Shown here: positions 8,181 to 14,773 of the stretch, piece by piece
Position numbering within the stretch: the stretch's first letter is position 1
Layout of the letters: each line of letters begins with the position of its first letter
Source of the DNA: an uncultured Oscillibacter sp.
GTDB taxonomy: Bacteria; Bacillota; Clostridia; Oscillospirales; Oscillospiraceae
Direction of reading: 5' to 3'
NCBI RefSeq assembly: GCF_910584465.1
Contig: NZ_CAJUBK010000043.1
Coordinates: forward strand, 1 to 22,685
Length of the DNA stretch: 22,685 nt
The notes under the pieces: generated by a model
Told to the model about the DNA's origin: nothing
Databases searched by the model: none
What the model saw: only the letters and a program-made list of their open reading frames with translations
Made by a program: the position numbers and the translations under genes

Positions 8181-9431
8181 ATGATCCCTAGGATGACGAC
8201 GGTCGGTACGCTGAAAAACTACCGCTATGACCTGAACCGGAACAACAACACCCTGGCCAGGGCGATGCAGACCGTTTCCACCCGCCGCAATTTCAATTCC
8301 TACGCGGAGGACCCCGCCCTGGCGGTCCGCTGCTTCCAGATCCGCCGCTCCTACCGGCGGACCGAGAGCCAGCTGACGGTGAACGATTCCCTGCTCCACA
8401 AGTACGACGTGGGCTGGTCGGCGCTGGAGAACGTCTCCACGGACCTCTACTCCCGCTCGGACGATGCGTCCATCGCCAGCATCCTCCGGAGCGTCACCGG
8501 CACCACGGGCCCGGGCCGTCTCGCCCTGGGGCAGTCCCTCTGCGCCAAGGCGCAGGACATCGCCCAGGTCATGAACGGGCGCTACGGCGAGAACTACGTG
8601 TTCTCCGGCGCAGACACGCTGAACCCGCCCTTCAGCTGGGGGCCGCAGATCAACCCGGAGTATGATTCGGCGGGCGTGAACGGCAGGGACGATGTGGGGA
8701 GGTACCTGGACGCGGAGGGCAACGCCACGGATGATGAGTCCTCGGCGGTCAAGGGGCTCTATTACCGCGGCGTGGCGGTGGACTCCAATGACTATGAGGA
8801 CCTGAAGAAGCTGTACTACTTCGACCCCAAGAACGACGACGCGCTGAAAAAGCTGAGGAACGTGGATCCGAACTACTCTTCGGAGAAAGAGGCGAAGTAT
8901 ATCGACGTGGGCCTGGGCCACAAGGAAGTGGACGGCGAGGCCCTCTCCTCCACCGTGTTCGACAGCGCCCTCCAGGGCATCTTCTACCTAGGCGGCTACG
9001 GGACCGGGGACCTGGAGATAGAGCAGGACAACGGGCTCCCGATGACGGTGGAGGACGTCCCCCGGAACGTCATCTCCATCGTCAACGAGCTGGGCCAGAT
9101 CCTCCAGCGGTGCAACAAGGAGGACGGTGACTGGGCCAGCAAGGAGGACGAACAGCGCTTCAACGCCCTGGTCCAGGCATACGAGGACAGCGAGAGCAAG
9201 TTCCGGGAGCGCTGGACGGAGATGGACACCCAGTCCGGCTTCCTCAAGGACAACAGCCAGCTCCTGGAGACCACCTCGGACTCCCTGCTCCAGCAGTATA
9301 CGGAGCTGGAGGAGGCGGACCCCGCGGCGGCGATCTCCGAGTATATGTTCGCCAAGTACTGTTACGACGCGGCCCTGAAGATCGGCAACAGCGTGTTGTC
9401 CCAGAGCTTGATGGATTATATGAATTTCTGA
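8181..9431 (+). CDS. flgL: Flagellar hook-associated protein 3 FlgL, enlarged
   Basis: FlgL is the second junction protein, on which the flagellin filament is built. The N-terminal region has the flagellin-like coiled-coil pattern (MTTVGTLKNYRYDLNRNNN, then NSYAEDPALAVR), and GENYVFSGADTLNPPF is the FlgL hallmark that ends the N-terminal D1. The C-terminal helix runs through LQQYTELEEADPAAAISEYM to SLMDYMNF. At 416 residues it exceeds the common 290 to 310. The extra sequence lies in the middle (about 150-290) and is rich in Asp, Asn and Tyr. ATG 8181 follows TAAGGAGGAGGAG. It starts 15 bases after the flgK stop in the same operon. Confidence 0.95.
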   Translation: MIPRMTTVGTLKNYRYDLNRNNNTLARAMQTVSTRRNFNSYAEDPALAVRCFQIRRSYRRTESQLTVNDSLLHKYDVGWSALENVSTDLYSRSDDASIASILRSVTGTTGPGRLALGQSLCAKAQDIAQVMNGRYGENYVFSGADTLNPPFSWGPQINPEYDSAGVNGRDDVGRYLDAEGNATDDESSAVKGLYYRGVAVDSNDYEDLKKLYYFDPKNDDALKKLRNVDPNYSSEKEAKYIDVGLGHKEVDGEALSSTVFDSALQGIFYLGGYGTGDLEIEQDNGLPMTVEDVPRNVISIVNELGQILQRCNKEDGDWASKEDEQRFNALVQAYEDSESKFRERWTEMDTQSGFLKDNSQLLETTSDSLLQQYTELEEADPAAAISEYMFAKYCYDAALKIGNSVLSQSLMDYMNF

Positions 9432-9467
9432 TATCAATTTTCTCGAGAAAGGAGTGCGCCATGACTT

Positions 9468-10076
9468 ATGAGACAGCTGATTGAGATCACCACGGTGCCT
9501 ATCGAGATCGAAATGAGGACCTCCCGGGCACAGCTCCAGCACACCCGCGGCACAGCGGAACTGGAGGTATCCCGAAGCAAAGGAGGGCTGAGCATCCGGA
9601 GCCGGCCGATCCAGCTGAACATGGACACCTTCGAGATGCGCCAGTCCGTGGTCCCCTCCCCCTCCCGCAGCATCCAGCAGGCCGCCCAAAAGGGCCAGCA
9701 GGCCGCCTACAGCGCCACTGCCGCCCGTGCCCAGGAAGGAGAGCTCTATTTGAAAGCCCAGTTCGGCGAGGACGTGCAGTCCCAGCTGGCCCGGACGGCC
9801 ATCAGCGACCAGATGTTCAGCCAGCCCGCCATGACCTTCATCCCCTCCGAGGCCCCCGACGTCGACTGGAACCCCGGCGAGATGAACATCCGCTATGAGA
9901 TGGATAAGCTGAACTTCGACTGGCGGATCAACCAGATGGAGCTGGAGTTCGTCCCCGGCGACATCGAGATCTCCGTGAAGCAGAAGGCGGAGGTCATCAT
10001 CAAGTATGTCGGCGGCGCGCTGTACGTGCCGCCCTCCGCCGATCCCAACTATGAGCCGGTGGACGTGAAGGCATGA
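9468..10076 (+). CDS. DUF6470 family protein (YviE-type), flagellar operon
   Basis: This 202-residue protein has no known biochemical role. It resembles the DUF6470/YviE proteins found between flgL and fliW in Bacillus and Clostridia. Visible are an N-terminal beta-rich stretch (MRQLIEITTVPIEIEMRTSR), a helical Ala/Gln-rich middle (SIQQAAQKGQQAAYSATAAR), a second beta region with PDVDWNPGEMNIRY, and a C-terminal segment DIEISVKQKAEVIIKYVGG. No signal peptide or membrane segment is present. The only usable start is ATG 9468, because a stop lies in frame just upstream. The ribosome binding site GGAG at 9451-9454 is 13 bases away and is better placed for an out-of-frame ATG at 9461. It overlaps fliW by four bases. 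Confidence 0.85.
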   Translation: MRQLIEITTVPIEIEMRTSRAQLQHTRGTAELEVSRSKGGLSIRSRPIQLNMDTFEMRQSVVPSPSRSIQQAAQKGQQAAYSATAARAQEGELYLKAQFGEDVQSQLARTAISDQMFSQPAMTFIPSEAPDVDWNPGEMNIRYEMDKLNFDWRINQMELEFVPGDIEISVKQKAEVIIKYVGGALYVPPSADPNYEPVDVKA

Positions 10077-10534
10077 CGGAGATGTTGAAGCTGCAGACCA
10101 AGTATTTCGGCGAGGTCGAATACGAGACGGCGGACATCCTCCGCTTCCCCGCCGGGATCTTCGGTTTCGAGGAGGAGCACAGCTTCCTCCTGCTGCCCTT
10201 CGAGGGCAGCGGCGGCGGGATGCTCTGCCTCCAAAGCATCCAGACCCCTGCACTGGCCTTCGTGGTGCTCGACCCCTTCAGCCTGAAGCCGGACTATGCG
10301 CCGGAGCTGGAGGAGGCGGAGCTGCGCCAATTCGGCGTGGAGGAGGTCGGCGACCTGGGCTTCTATGTGCTGTGCGTCGTGAAGAACCCGGTCGCCGACA
10401 GCACGGTGAACCTGAAATGCCCCCTGGTGATCCATCCTGAGACGCGGGAGGCCCGGCAGGTCATCATGGAGCGGTACGAGATGCGGCACCCCCTGGCGGA
10501 GTTCAGCCGCGGGGAGGAGGCTGCGCCGTGCTGA
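10073..10534 (+). CDS. fliW: Flagellar assembly factor FliW
   Basis: FliW binds the RNA-binding protein CsrA and is released when flagellin is abundant, so it links flagellin level to flagellin translation. The 153-residue protein has the family start (LQTKYFGEVEYE, then FPAGIFGFEEEHSFLLLPF), followed by LAFVVLDPFSLKPDY and VVKNPVADSTVNLKCPLVI, both strongly typical. ATG 10073 overlaps the stop of the preceding gene as ATGA. A second in-frame ATG lies at 10082; neither has a strong ribosome binding site, so translational coupling is likely. It overlaps csrA by 7 bases, the usual arrangement for this regulator pair. Confidence 0.95.
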   Translation: MTEMLKLQTKYFGEVEYETADILRFPAGIFGFEEEHSFLLLPFEGSGGGMLCLQSIQTPALAFVVLDPFSLKPDYAPELEEAELRQFGVEEVGDLGFYVLCVVKNPVADSTVNLKCPLVIHPETREARQVIMERYEMRHPLAEFSRGEEAAPC

Positions 10535-10791
10535 TCTTACAGCGCAAGCCCGGCGAGTCCCTGGTGATCGGGGAGGACGTCACGGTGTCCGTGGTGTCCG
10601 TCGAGGGGGGCCGGGTCCGCTTGGCCATCTCGGCCCCGCCGGAGGTATCGATCCTCCGCAGCGAGCTGGTGGACGCCAAGCTGACGAACCAGGAATCCGC
10701 CGTGGAAGAAGCGGCCCCCGCGGAGCTGCTGGGGCTGCTGGGCGGGATGCCTGTCCCCTCGAGCAAAGAGCCTGAGAAAGGAGGACAGTGA
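10528..10791 (+). CDS. csrA: Carbon storage regulator CsrA
   Basis: CsrA is a dimeric RNA-binding protein that blocks ribosome access at GGA-containing leaders. In Gram-positive flagellates it represses flagellin translation and is antagonised by FliW. The start MLILQRKPGESLVIGEDVTV and the following GGRVRLAISAPPEVSILRSE cover the whole five-strand core. The arginine in RVRLAISAP is the usual RNA-contact position. At 87 residues it has a C-terminal tail of about 30 residues that is acidic and Pro/Gly-rich. GTG 10528 is preceded by GGGGAGGAGG at 10511-10520. The 7-base overlap with fliW implies equal production of regulator and antagonist. Confidence 0.96.
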   Translation: MLILQRKPGESLVIGEDVTVSVVSVEGGRVRLAISAPPEVSILRSELVDAKLTNQESAVEEAAPAELLGLLGGMPVPSSKEPEKGGQ

Positions 10792-10793
10792 AG

Positions 10794-10949
10794 ATGGATG
10801 TTTCCTCTGTCTCTACGGAGATGGGCCTTGGCTATGCCATGCTCATGGAGAAGAAGATGATCGACCAGGCGGAGCAGCTGGCGATGGGCGAGCTTCAGAT
10901 GCTCCCCCCCACCCCCGGTGTGGGCGATTATATCGACACCTATGCCTGA
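10794..10949 (+). CDS. Small YjfB-like motility protein, 51 residues
   Basis: This short gene starts 2 bases after the csrA stop, with AAAGGAGG at 10777-10784 spaced 9 bases before ATG 10794. The 51-residue product begins MDVSSVSTEMGLGYAMLMEK, then a charged and methionine-rich helix, and ends in PPTPGVGDYIDTYA. The MD(V/I)xxxS start, a central helix and a Pro/Gly tail with a final DxY resemble the YjfB family of putative motility proteins (Pfam YjfB_motility). Biochemistry is unknown. It closes the late flagellar operon just before a strong terminator, which supports a flagellar role. The family call is by memory of the pattern and is moderate; that it is a real gene is likely. Confidence 0.72.
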   Translation: MDVSSVSTEMGLGYAMLMEKKMIDQAEQLAMGELQMLPPTPGVGDYIDTYA

Positions 10950-10957
10950 GTGCGAAA

Positions 10958-10987
10958 AAAGGACGGCGGTCTTTACCGCCGTCCTTT
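10958..10987. terminator. Bidirectional terminator between the flagellar operon and lexA
   Basis: A perfect 13-base-pair stem (AAAGGACGGCGGT paired with ACCGCCGTCCTTT) around a CTTT loop has an A run on its left and a T-rich stretch on its right. It can therefore stop the plus-strand flagellar operon and the minus-strand lexA transcript, whose stop lies 18 bases further on. Confidence 0.88.
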
Positions 10988-11004
10988 CCTGTTTGGCCCG
11001 ATCG

Positions 11005-11595
11005 TCAGTAATACCGCACCACGGAGACGACCTTCCCCAAGATCTTGGCGTAGGTGCCGTCGATGGGGGAGTAGTCGTCGTTCTCCGGCATCAGCCAGAC
11101 GTGCCCGCCCCGGAGGGAGAGGCGCTTCACCGTGGCCTCGTCCTCCAGCAGGGCCACCACGATCTCCCCGTGCCGGGCGGTGGGCTGGCTGTGGACCACC
11201 ACCAGATCGCCGGGGAGGATGCCGGCGTCCAGCATGGACTCGCCCCGGACCCGCAGGGCGAAATGCTCCCCGTCCCGCCCCCCGGTGTCGAAGGGGAGGT
11301 AGTCCTCGATGCACTCTTCCGCCAGGATAGGGCTGCCGGCGGCCACATTGCCCAGGATGGGCACCTGGTCCTTCGGGGCGGGGGCCTCCGTCAGGGCGAT
11401 GGCCCGGCCTTTCCCGGCCCCCTTGGCGATGACGCCCGCCTCCTCCAGGTGCTTGAGGTGGAAGTGGACCGTGGAGGGGGACCTGAGGCCCACCGCGTCG
11501 CCGATCTCCCGGACGGAGGGGGGGTATCCCTGGGTCTGGATGCAGGAGACGATGTAGTCATAGACCTTCTGCTGCATATTGGTGAGCTTCGCCAT
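11005..11595 (-). CDS. lexA: SOS response repressor LexA
   Basis: LexA represses DNA-damage genes and cleaves itself when stimulated by RecA filaments. The 196-residue protein has the winged-helix domain (QQKVYDYIVSCIQTQGYPPS, then REIGDAVGLRSPSTVHFHLK), the Ala86-Gly87 cleavage site in GNVAAGSP, the nucleophile Ser120 in RVRGESMLDAGI and the general base Lys157 in EATVKRLSL. The start ATG at 11595 is preceded by AGGAGG (minus strand, 11603-11608). A longer in-frame reading upstream is rich in Pro and crosses the promoter, so I reject it. Its promoter carries a LexA operator, so it is probably autoregulated. recA, its co-protease, is at the other end of the window. Confidence 0.98.
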   Translation of the reverse strand: MAKLTNMQQKVYDYIVSCIQTQGYPPSVREIGDAVGLRSPSTVHFHLKHLEEAGVIAKGAGKGRAIALTEAPAPKDQVPILGNVAAGSPILAEECIEDYLPFDTGGRDGEHFALRVRGESMLDAGILPGDLVVVHSQPTARHGEIVVALLEDEATVKRLSLRGGHVWLMPENDDYSPIDGTYAKILGKVVSVVRYY

Positions 11596-11670
11596 AAGAG
11601 GACCTCCTGAGCGCCGCGGCGGGGTGGGGGGCGGCGCGTATTGATGGGGGAGCGTAGGGATGTTTCCACC

Positions 11671-11699
11671 AGTATAACATACGGAGGGGCGGAAAGCAA
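11671..11699 (-). promoter_or_regulatory. Sigma-A type promoter of lexA
   Basis: On the minus strand a -35 box TTGCTT (11694-11699) and a -10 box TATACT (11671-11676) are separated by exactly 17 bases. This places the transcription start 60 to 70 bases upstream of the lexA ATG. The SOS operator overlaps the -35 box. Confidence 0.72.
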
Positions 11700-11710
11700 A
11701 CATTTGTTCT
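11697..11710. promoter_or_regulatory. SOS box (LexA operator) at lexA
   Basis: CAAACATTTGTTC matches the Gram-positive consensus CGAAC-N4-GTTCG with one mismatch in the left arm and one at the last base. Read on the minus strand it is AGAACAAATGTTTG. It overlaps the -35 box of lexA, where a bound repressor would block RNA polymerase. The match is visible; binding is inferred. Confidence 0.78.
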
Positions 11711-11721
11711 GAAAACTTTTC

Positions 11722-11760
11722 AAAAAAAGACCGCCTCTCAGGTCTTCCCTGAGGGGCGGT
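11722..11760 (-). terminator. Intrinsic terminator after secG
   Basis: On the minus strand ACCGCCCCTCAGG pairs with CCTGAGAGGCGGT (one mismatch) around a 5-base loop, followed by CTTTTTTT. It begins 12 bases after the secG stop and separates secG from the lexA promoter. Confidence 0.92.
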
Positions 11761-11772
11761 CCCGCAGTCTGC

Positions 11773-12003
11773 TCAGCCGAGGATCAGCAGCACCATGGTC
11801 AGCACCAGGAACAGCGCGCCGATCCACTTGGTGGCGCGGGCCAGCTTGGCGTCCATGGTCTTGGCCTTGTTCTTCGCCAGGAAGGAGTCGGCCACGCCGC
11901 CGATGGCGCCGGAGAGGCCGGCGCTCTTGCCGGACTGGAACAGGACGATCAGGATGATGCCCAGACCGCAGAGGAGCTGCAGGACAGTGATGACGATTTT
12001 CAA
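11773..12003 (-). CDS. secG: Preprotein translocase subunit SecG
   Basis: SecG is the small accessory subunit of the SecYEG protein-conducting channel. The protein has two membrane helices (LQLLCGLGIILIVLFQ and GALFLVLTMVLLILG) joined by the typical Gly/Ser-rich loop SGKSAGLSGAIGG. The start is unusual: no ATG or GTG is in frame. The minus-strand GGAGG at 12013-12017 is 9 bases from TTG 12003, which I prefer (76 residues, MKIVITVLQ). Another TTG at 12012 abuts the ribosome binding site with no spacer, so it is unlikely. The gene appears monocistronic, with a strong terminator. A small CACGC-AGA-GCGTG hairpin lies just upstream at 12027-12039. Confidence 0.93.
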   Translation of the reverse strand: MKIVITVLQLLCGLGIILIVLFQSGKSAGLSGAIGGVADSFLAKNKAKTMDAKLARATKWIGALFLVLTMVLLILG

Positions 12004-12125
12004 GATGTTCAACCTCCAAATGGGATCACGCAGAGCGTGAAGTGTATTTGACAGCTTCTAATGTTACCATAAAATTTCCCCGTTTTCAAGTGTTATCCGA
12101 GAAAATTCCTCCGAAGTCCGCCGGA

Positions 12126-12950
12126 TCATTCCCCGGTCCCCCGCCTCCGGAGCGCCGACAGGGCGCAGGCGGCCAAAAACAGCGTCAGATCTGCCGCCAC
12201 CACCGTGGCCCCCACCGGCGTGGAACAGGTGAAGGACACCGTCAGCCCTGCGCAGAAGCACGCCACCGACGTGACGGCGGCGCAGACGGTCACGCCCAGG
12301 AAGCTCCGGAAGAGCCGCATGGCCGTCAATGCCGGGAAGATCACCAGGGAGGAGATCAGCATGGCCCCCATCATCCGCATCCCCAGCACGATGGTCAGCG
12401 CCGTCAGGATGGCCAGGAGGGCGTTGTACCGTTCCACCTTCAGCCCCGTGGCCCGGGAGAAGCTCTCGTCGAAGGTGACGGCGAAGATCCGGTGATAGAA
12501 GAGGAGGAACAGCGTCAGCACGGCGGCGCAGAGGACCACCGACAGCGCCACATCCGCCCGGCTCATGGCCAGGACGCTGCCGAACATATAGTTGTCCACG
12601 TCCGCCGTCATGCCGGAGGTCCGGGAGATGACCAGCACCCCCAGGGCCAGGGAGGACGCGCTGACCACGGCGATGGCGGCGTCGCTGTTCCACCGGGGGC
12701 TGTCCGCCACCCGGAGCAGGAGGAACGCCGCGGCGATCACGACCGGGATGGAGAAGTACAGCGGCGTGAAGCCCAGGGCCATGGCCATCGCCAGGGCCCC
12801 GAAGGAGACGTGGGACAGGCCGTCGCCGATCATGGAGTATCGCTTCAGCACCAGGGGCACCCCCAGCAGGGCGGCGCAGAGGCTCACCAGTACGCCGGCG
12901 GTGAGGGCCCGCTGGATGAAGGGGAAGGAGAACATCTGCAAGAAACTCAT
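12126..12950 (-). CDS. znuB: Zinc ABC transporter permease, ZnuB/AdcB type
   Basis: This is an integral membrane permease of the ABC-3 family (ZnuB, AdcB, MntB and relatives). The 274-residue protein has about eight hydrophobic segments. Family signs are the N-terminal FPFIQRALTAGVLVSLCAAL, then RYSMIGDGLSHVSFGALAMA, and RMMGAMLISSLVIFPALTAM in the second half. The start ATG at 12950 overlaps the znuC stop as ATGA, so translation is coupled. Zinc rather than manganese or iron is inferred from the Zur-like regulator two genes upstream; the permease sequence alone does not decide the metal. No substrate-binding lipoprotein is encoded next to it. Confidence 0.92.
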   Translation of the reverse strand: MSFLQMFSFPFIQRALTAGVLVSLCAALLGVPLVLKRYSMIGDGLSHVSFGALAMAMALGFTPLYFSIPVVIAAAFLLLRVADSPRWNSDAAIAVVSASSLALGVLVISRTSGMTADVDNYMFGSVLAMSRADVALSVVLCAAVLTLFLLFYHRIFAVTFDESFSRATGLKVERYNALLAILTALTIVLGMRMMGAMLISSLVIFPALTAMRLFRSFLGVTVCAAVTSVACFCAGLTVSFTCSTPVGATVVAADLTLFLAACALSALRRRGTGE

Positions 12951-13660
12951 TCCGCCGCCTCCTGGAAGCGCCGCCCGAAGGGGGAGGCGAGGTATCCCGC
13001 CGGAGTGCCCAGGAAGGTGCCGCTGTGCCCGATGTGGAGGACCGTCCCCGCGTCCCGGAGGGCGGGGCGCAGATCGTGGGTCACCATGACGATGGCCATG
13101 CCCTCCTTGCGGTTGAGGTAGTTGAGGGTCTTATAGAGGTCCTGGGCGGCGGCGGGGTCCAGTCCGGTGACGGGTTCGTCCAAGATCAGCAGGCGGCTGG
13201 CGGCGCACAGGGCCCGGGCCAGGAGCACCCGCTGCTGCTGGCCGCCGGAGAGGTCCCGGTAGCTCTTGTCCTTCAGCTCCAGCACCCCCAGCTTCCCCAT
13301 GTCCATCAGCGCCCGGGATCTCTGGGCGGCGGAATAGAAGAAGCGGCGCCCCCTCTGGTTCAGACAGCCGGAGAGGACCACCTCCTGCACCGTGGCGGGG
13401 AAATCCCGCTGGGCCTTCGTCTGCTGGGGCAGGTAGCCTACCGCGCCCCGCTCCAGCTCCGGGGCCCGTTCGATGCTCCCCGCCAGGGGCGGCAGGAGGC
13501 CCAGGAGGCCCCGGGTCAGCGTGGACTTCCCGGAGCCGTTGTCCCCCACCACGCAGAGGTAGTCCCCGCTCCGGATCCGGAGATCCAGGTGGGACAGGAC
13601 GCTCTGCCCCTCGTAGCCCAGGGAGAGGTCCCGGCAGACGATGAGATCACCCTTCTCCAT
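12947..13660 (-). CDS. znuC: Zinc ABC transporter ATP-binding protein, ZnuC type
   Basis: This is the ATPase that drives the ZnuB-type permease. The 237-residue protein carries Walker A GDNGSGKSTL, Q loop GYLPQQT, signature LSGGQQQRVLLARAL, Walker B LLILDEPVTGLD and switch histidine in MVTHDL. The start ATG at 13660 (MEKGDLIVCRDLSLGY) follows AGGAGGCGGG at good spacing. An upstream extension in the same frame only reads the zur gene out of frame. It overlaps the 3-prime end of zur by 14 bases and znuB by 4, so the three genes form one translationally coupled operon. Confidence 0.94.
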   Translation of the reverse strand: MEKGDLIVCRDLSLGYEGQSVLSHLDLRIRSGDYLCVVGDNGSGKSTLTRGLLGLLPPLAGSIERAPELERGAVGYLPQQTKAQRDFPATVQEVVLSGCLNQRGRRFFYSAAQRSRALMDMGKLGVLELKDKSYRDLSGGQQQRVLLARALCAASRLLILDEPVTGLDPAAAQDLYKTLNYLNRKEGMAIVMVTHDLRPALRDAGTVLHIGHSGTFLGTPAGYLASPFGRRFQEAAE

Positions 13661-14063
13661 GGCCCGCCTCCTGTCCTGCGCAGGGGCCGCAGAGGCCCGT
13701 GAGGACGGTCCGCCGGGGATCCACCCGGAAGCCGTGTTCCGCCGCGATGTGGCGGTAGAGCGCCTGGAGCTGGGGGCAGTCCAGGTGCTCCATCCGGCCG
13801 CAGCTCTGGCAGCGGAGGAGGAAGCAGACTTCCCCCGCCGCCTGCCGGGAGCAGTATTGATACAGGGCCCCGGTATCGGTGACGATCCGGTGGACCAGGC
13901 CCGCCTCCGCCAGGCGCTCCAGCTGGCGGTAGACCGTGGCGAGGCCCACGGGAACCCCCTCGTCCCGGAGGTCGTCCGCCAGGGACCGGGCGTCCGCAGG
14001 GCGCTCCCCCCGGCGCTCCAGCGCCTGGAGGATGGCTTGGCTTTGTTTCGTCGTATAGGGCAT
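13647..14063 (-). CDS. zur: Fur-family transcriptional regulator, probably Zur
   Basis: Fur-family repressors bind metal and shut off uptake genes. The 138-residue protein has the winged helix (AILQALERRGERPADA, then GVPVGLATVYRQLERLAEAG), the hinge LVHRIVTDTGALYQYC, and two Cys pairs of the structural zinc site (CQSCG and CGPC). The usual His cluster before the first CXXC is reduced (EVCFLLRC), as in many Zur or Zur-like proteins. Control of zinc is inferred because it heads an operon with znuC-znuB type genes and its own promoter carries a palindrome. ATG 14063 follows GGAGG (minus strand). Plain Fur, PerR or Mur are less likely from context but are not excluded by sequence alone. Confidence 0.88.
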   Translation of the reverse strand: MPYTTKQSQAILQALERRGERPADARSLADDLRDEGVPVGLATVYRQLERLAEAGLVHRIVTDTGALYQYCSRQAAGEVCFLLRCQSCGRMEHLDCPQLQALYRHIAAEHGFRVDPRRTVLTGLCGPCAGQEAGHGEG

Positions 14064-14079
14064 CGTCCTGCCTCCGATT

Positions 14080-14100
14080 TGAAAATGAGGATCGATTTCA
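14080..14100. promoter_or_regulatory. Candidate Zur operator at the zur promoter
   Basis: A 21-base imperfect palindrome has arms TGAAAATGA and TCGATTTCA (7 of 9 positions symmetric) around a 3-base centre. It lies directly downstream of the -10 box, over the expected transcription start. Fur-family regulators bind AT-rich palindromes of this size. The match to any known Zur consensus is only partial, so identity of the binder is inferred from position. Confidence 0.5.
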
Positions 14101-14101
14101 T

Positions 14102-14129
14102 ATTATAGCGGGCTTTGGCGAAAAGTCAA
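14102..14129 (-). promoter_or_regulatory. Sigma-A type promoter of the zur-znuC-znuB operon
   Basis: On the minus strand TTGACT (14124-14129) and TATAAT (14102-14107) are separated by 16 bases, a near-consensus housekeeping promoter about 40 bases upstream of the zur ATG. Confidence 0.82.
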
Positions 14130-14209
14130 GGGCGGGCCGCCGCCGTCCCTGTTCAAGGTTTGTGTTGTTAACAGCTATTTTTCAAAAGTATTCGTCAAAA
14201 CACCGAAAG

Positions 14210-14240
14210 CGGGCGGTCACCCTTGAATCGTGACCGCCCG
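14210..14240 (-). terminator. Hairpin terminator after the GNAT gene
   Basis: A perfect 11-base-pair stem (CGGGCGGTCAC paired with GTGACCGCCCG) with a 9-base loop lies 12 bases past the GNAT stop on the minus strand. It is followed there by CTTTCGGTGTTTT, a broken T tract. Termination is likely but not certain. Confidence 0.62.
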
Positions 14241-14252
14241 GTAAACTAGGAT

Positions 14253-14738
14253 CTATCTATTTTCCATAATCAATTCTCTGCACTTCCATTCTTCACCTAG
14301 AACACGATATGTTTCTGTCTTATCAAGAACAGTATCGTTAAAACCAACTGCTTTATAGCAATAATAAGCCGGAAGATTGTTCTCAAAAACGCCCAATGAT
14401 GCTTTTTTTGCTCCATATATTTCAAATACAAATTTTAGACCTAGCCGGAGCATAGCTTTTCCATAGCCTTTTCCTCTCTTGTGAGGATTTACAATAACAA
14501 ATCCAAAACGTAGTTCATCCAATGATTCATCAGGATTTCTTAGTGTAAAAAAGCCAACGATTCCTGTTTCATCAAATGCAGTAAACGGCATTAGAGATTC
14601 AACAAAGCAAAATTCCTTTTGTGTTATCGGATAATTACCGAGTATGCCTGCTGTCCATTGATAAAATGCTTTTTCATTTTGACACCACGATAATATGATA
14701 TTTACATCCGAAGCTTTATATGGTCTTATTCTAATCAT
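14253..14738 (-). CDS. GNAT family N-acetyltransferase, AT-rich insert
   Basis: The 161-residue protein is a GNAT-fold acetyltransferase that would move an acetyl group from acetyl-CoA to an unknown amine. Visible are the N-terminal IRPYKASDVNIILSWCQNEK, the central strands (GIVGFFTLRNP, then LRFGFVIVNPHKRGKGYGKA) that contain the acetyl-CoA pyrophosphate loop RGKGYGKA, and the C-terminal LGVFENNLPAYYCYKAVGF. The substrate cannot be read from sequence; it looks closer to the RimJ/RimL-like group. The ATG at 14738 has GAGG 8 bases upstream. Base composition is strikingly AT-rich, and codons such as AAA, TTT and ATA dominate, unlike every neighbour. This suggests recent horizontal acquisition. 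It has its own promoter and terminator. Confidence 0.92.
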   Translation of the reverse strand: MIRIRPYKASDVNIILSWCQNEKAFYQWTAGILGNYPITQKEFCFVESLMPFTAFDETGIVGFFTLRNPDESLDELRFGFVIVNPHKRGKGYGKAMLRLGLKFVFEIYGAKKASLGVFENNLPAYYCYKAVGFNDTVLDKTETYRVLGEEWKCRELIMENR

Positions 14739-14773
14739 AAATTTTTCCTCGCAAATTCCGAGTTTTCTTTTCG

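Noticed and set aside
11596..11703. Extension of lexA upstream by 36 codons.
   Set aside because: It would run through the promoter and SOS box and add a Pro-rich stretch unknown in LexA.
12042..13121. Plus-strand frame opposite znuB.
   Set aside because: Gln, Gly and His-rich shadow of the permease gene; the minus strand encodes a clear eight-helix permease.
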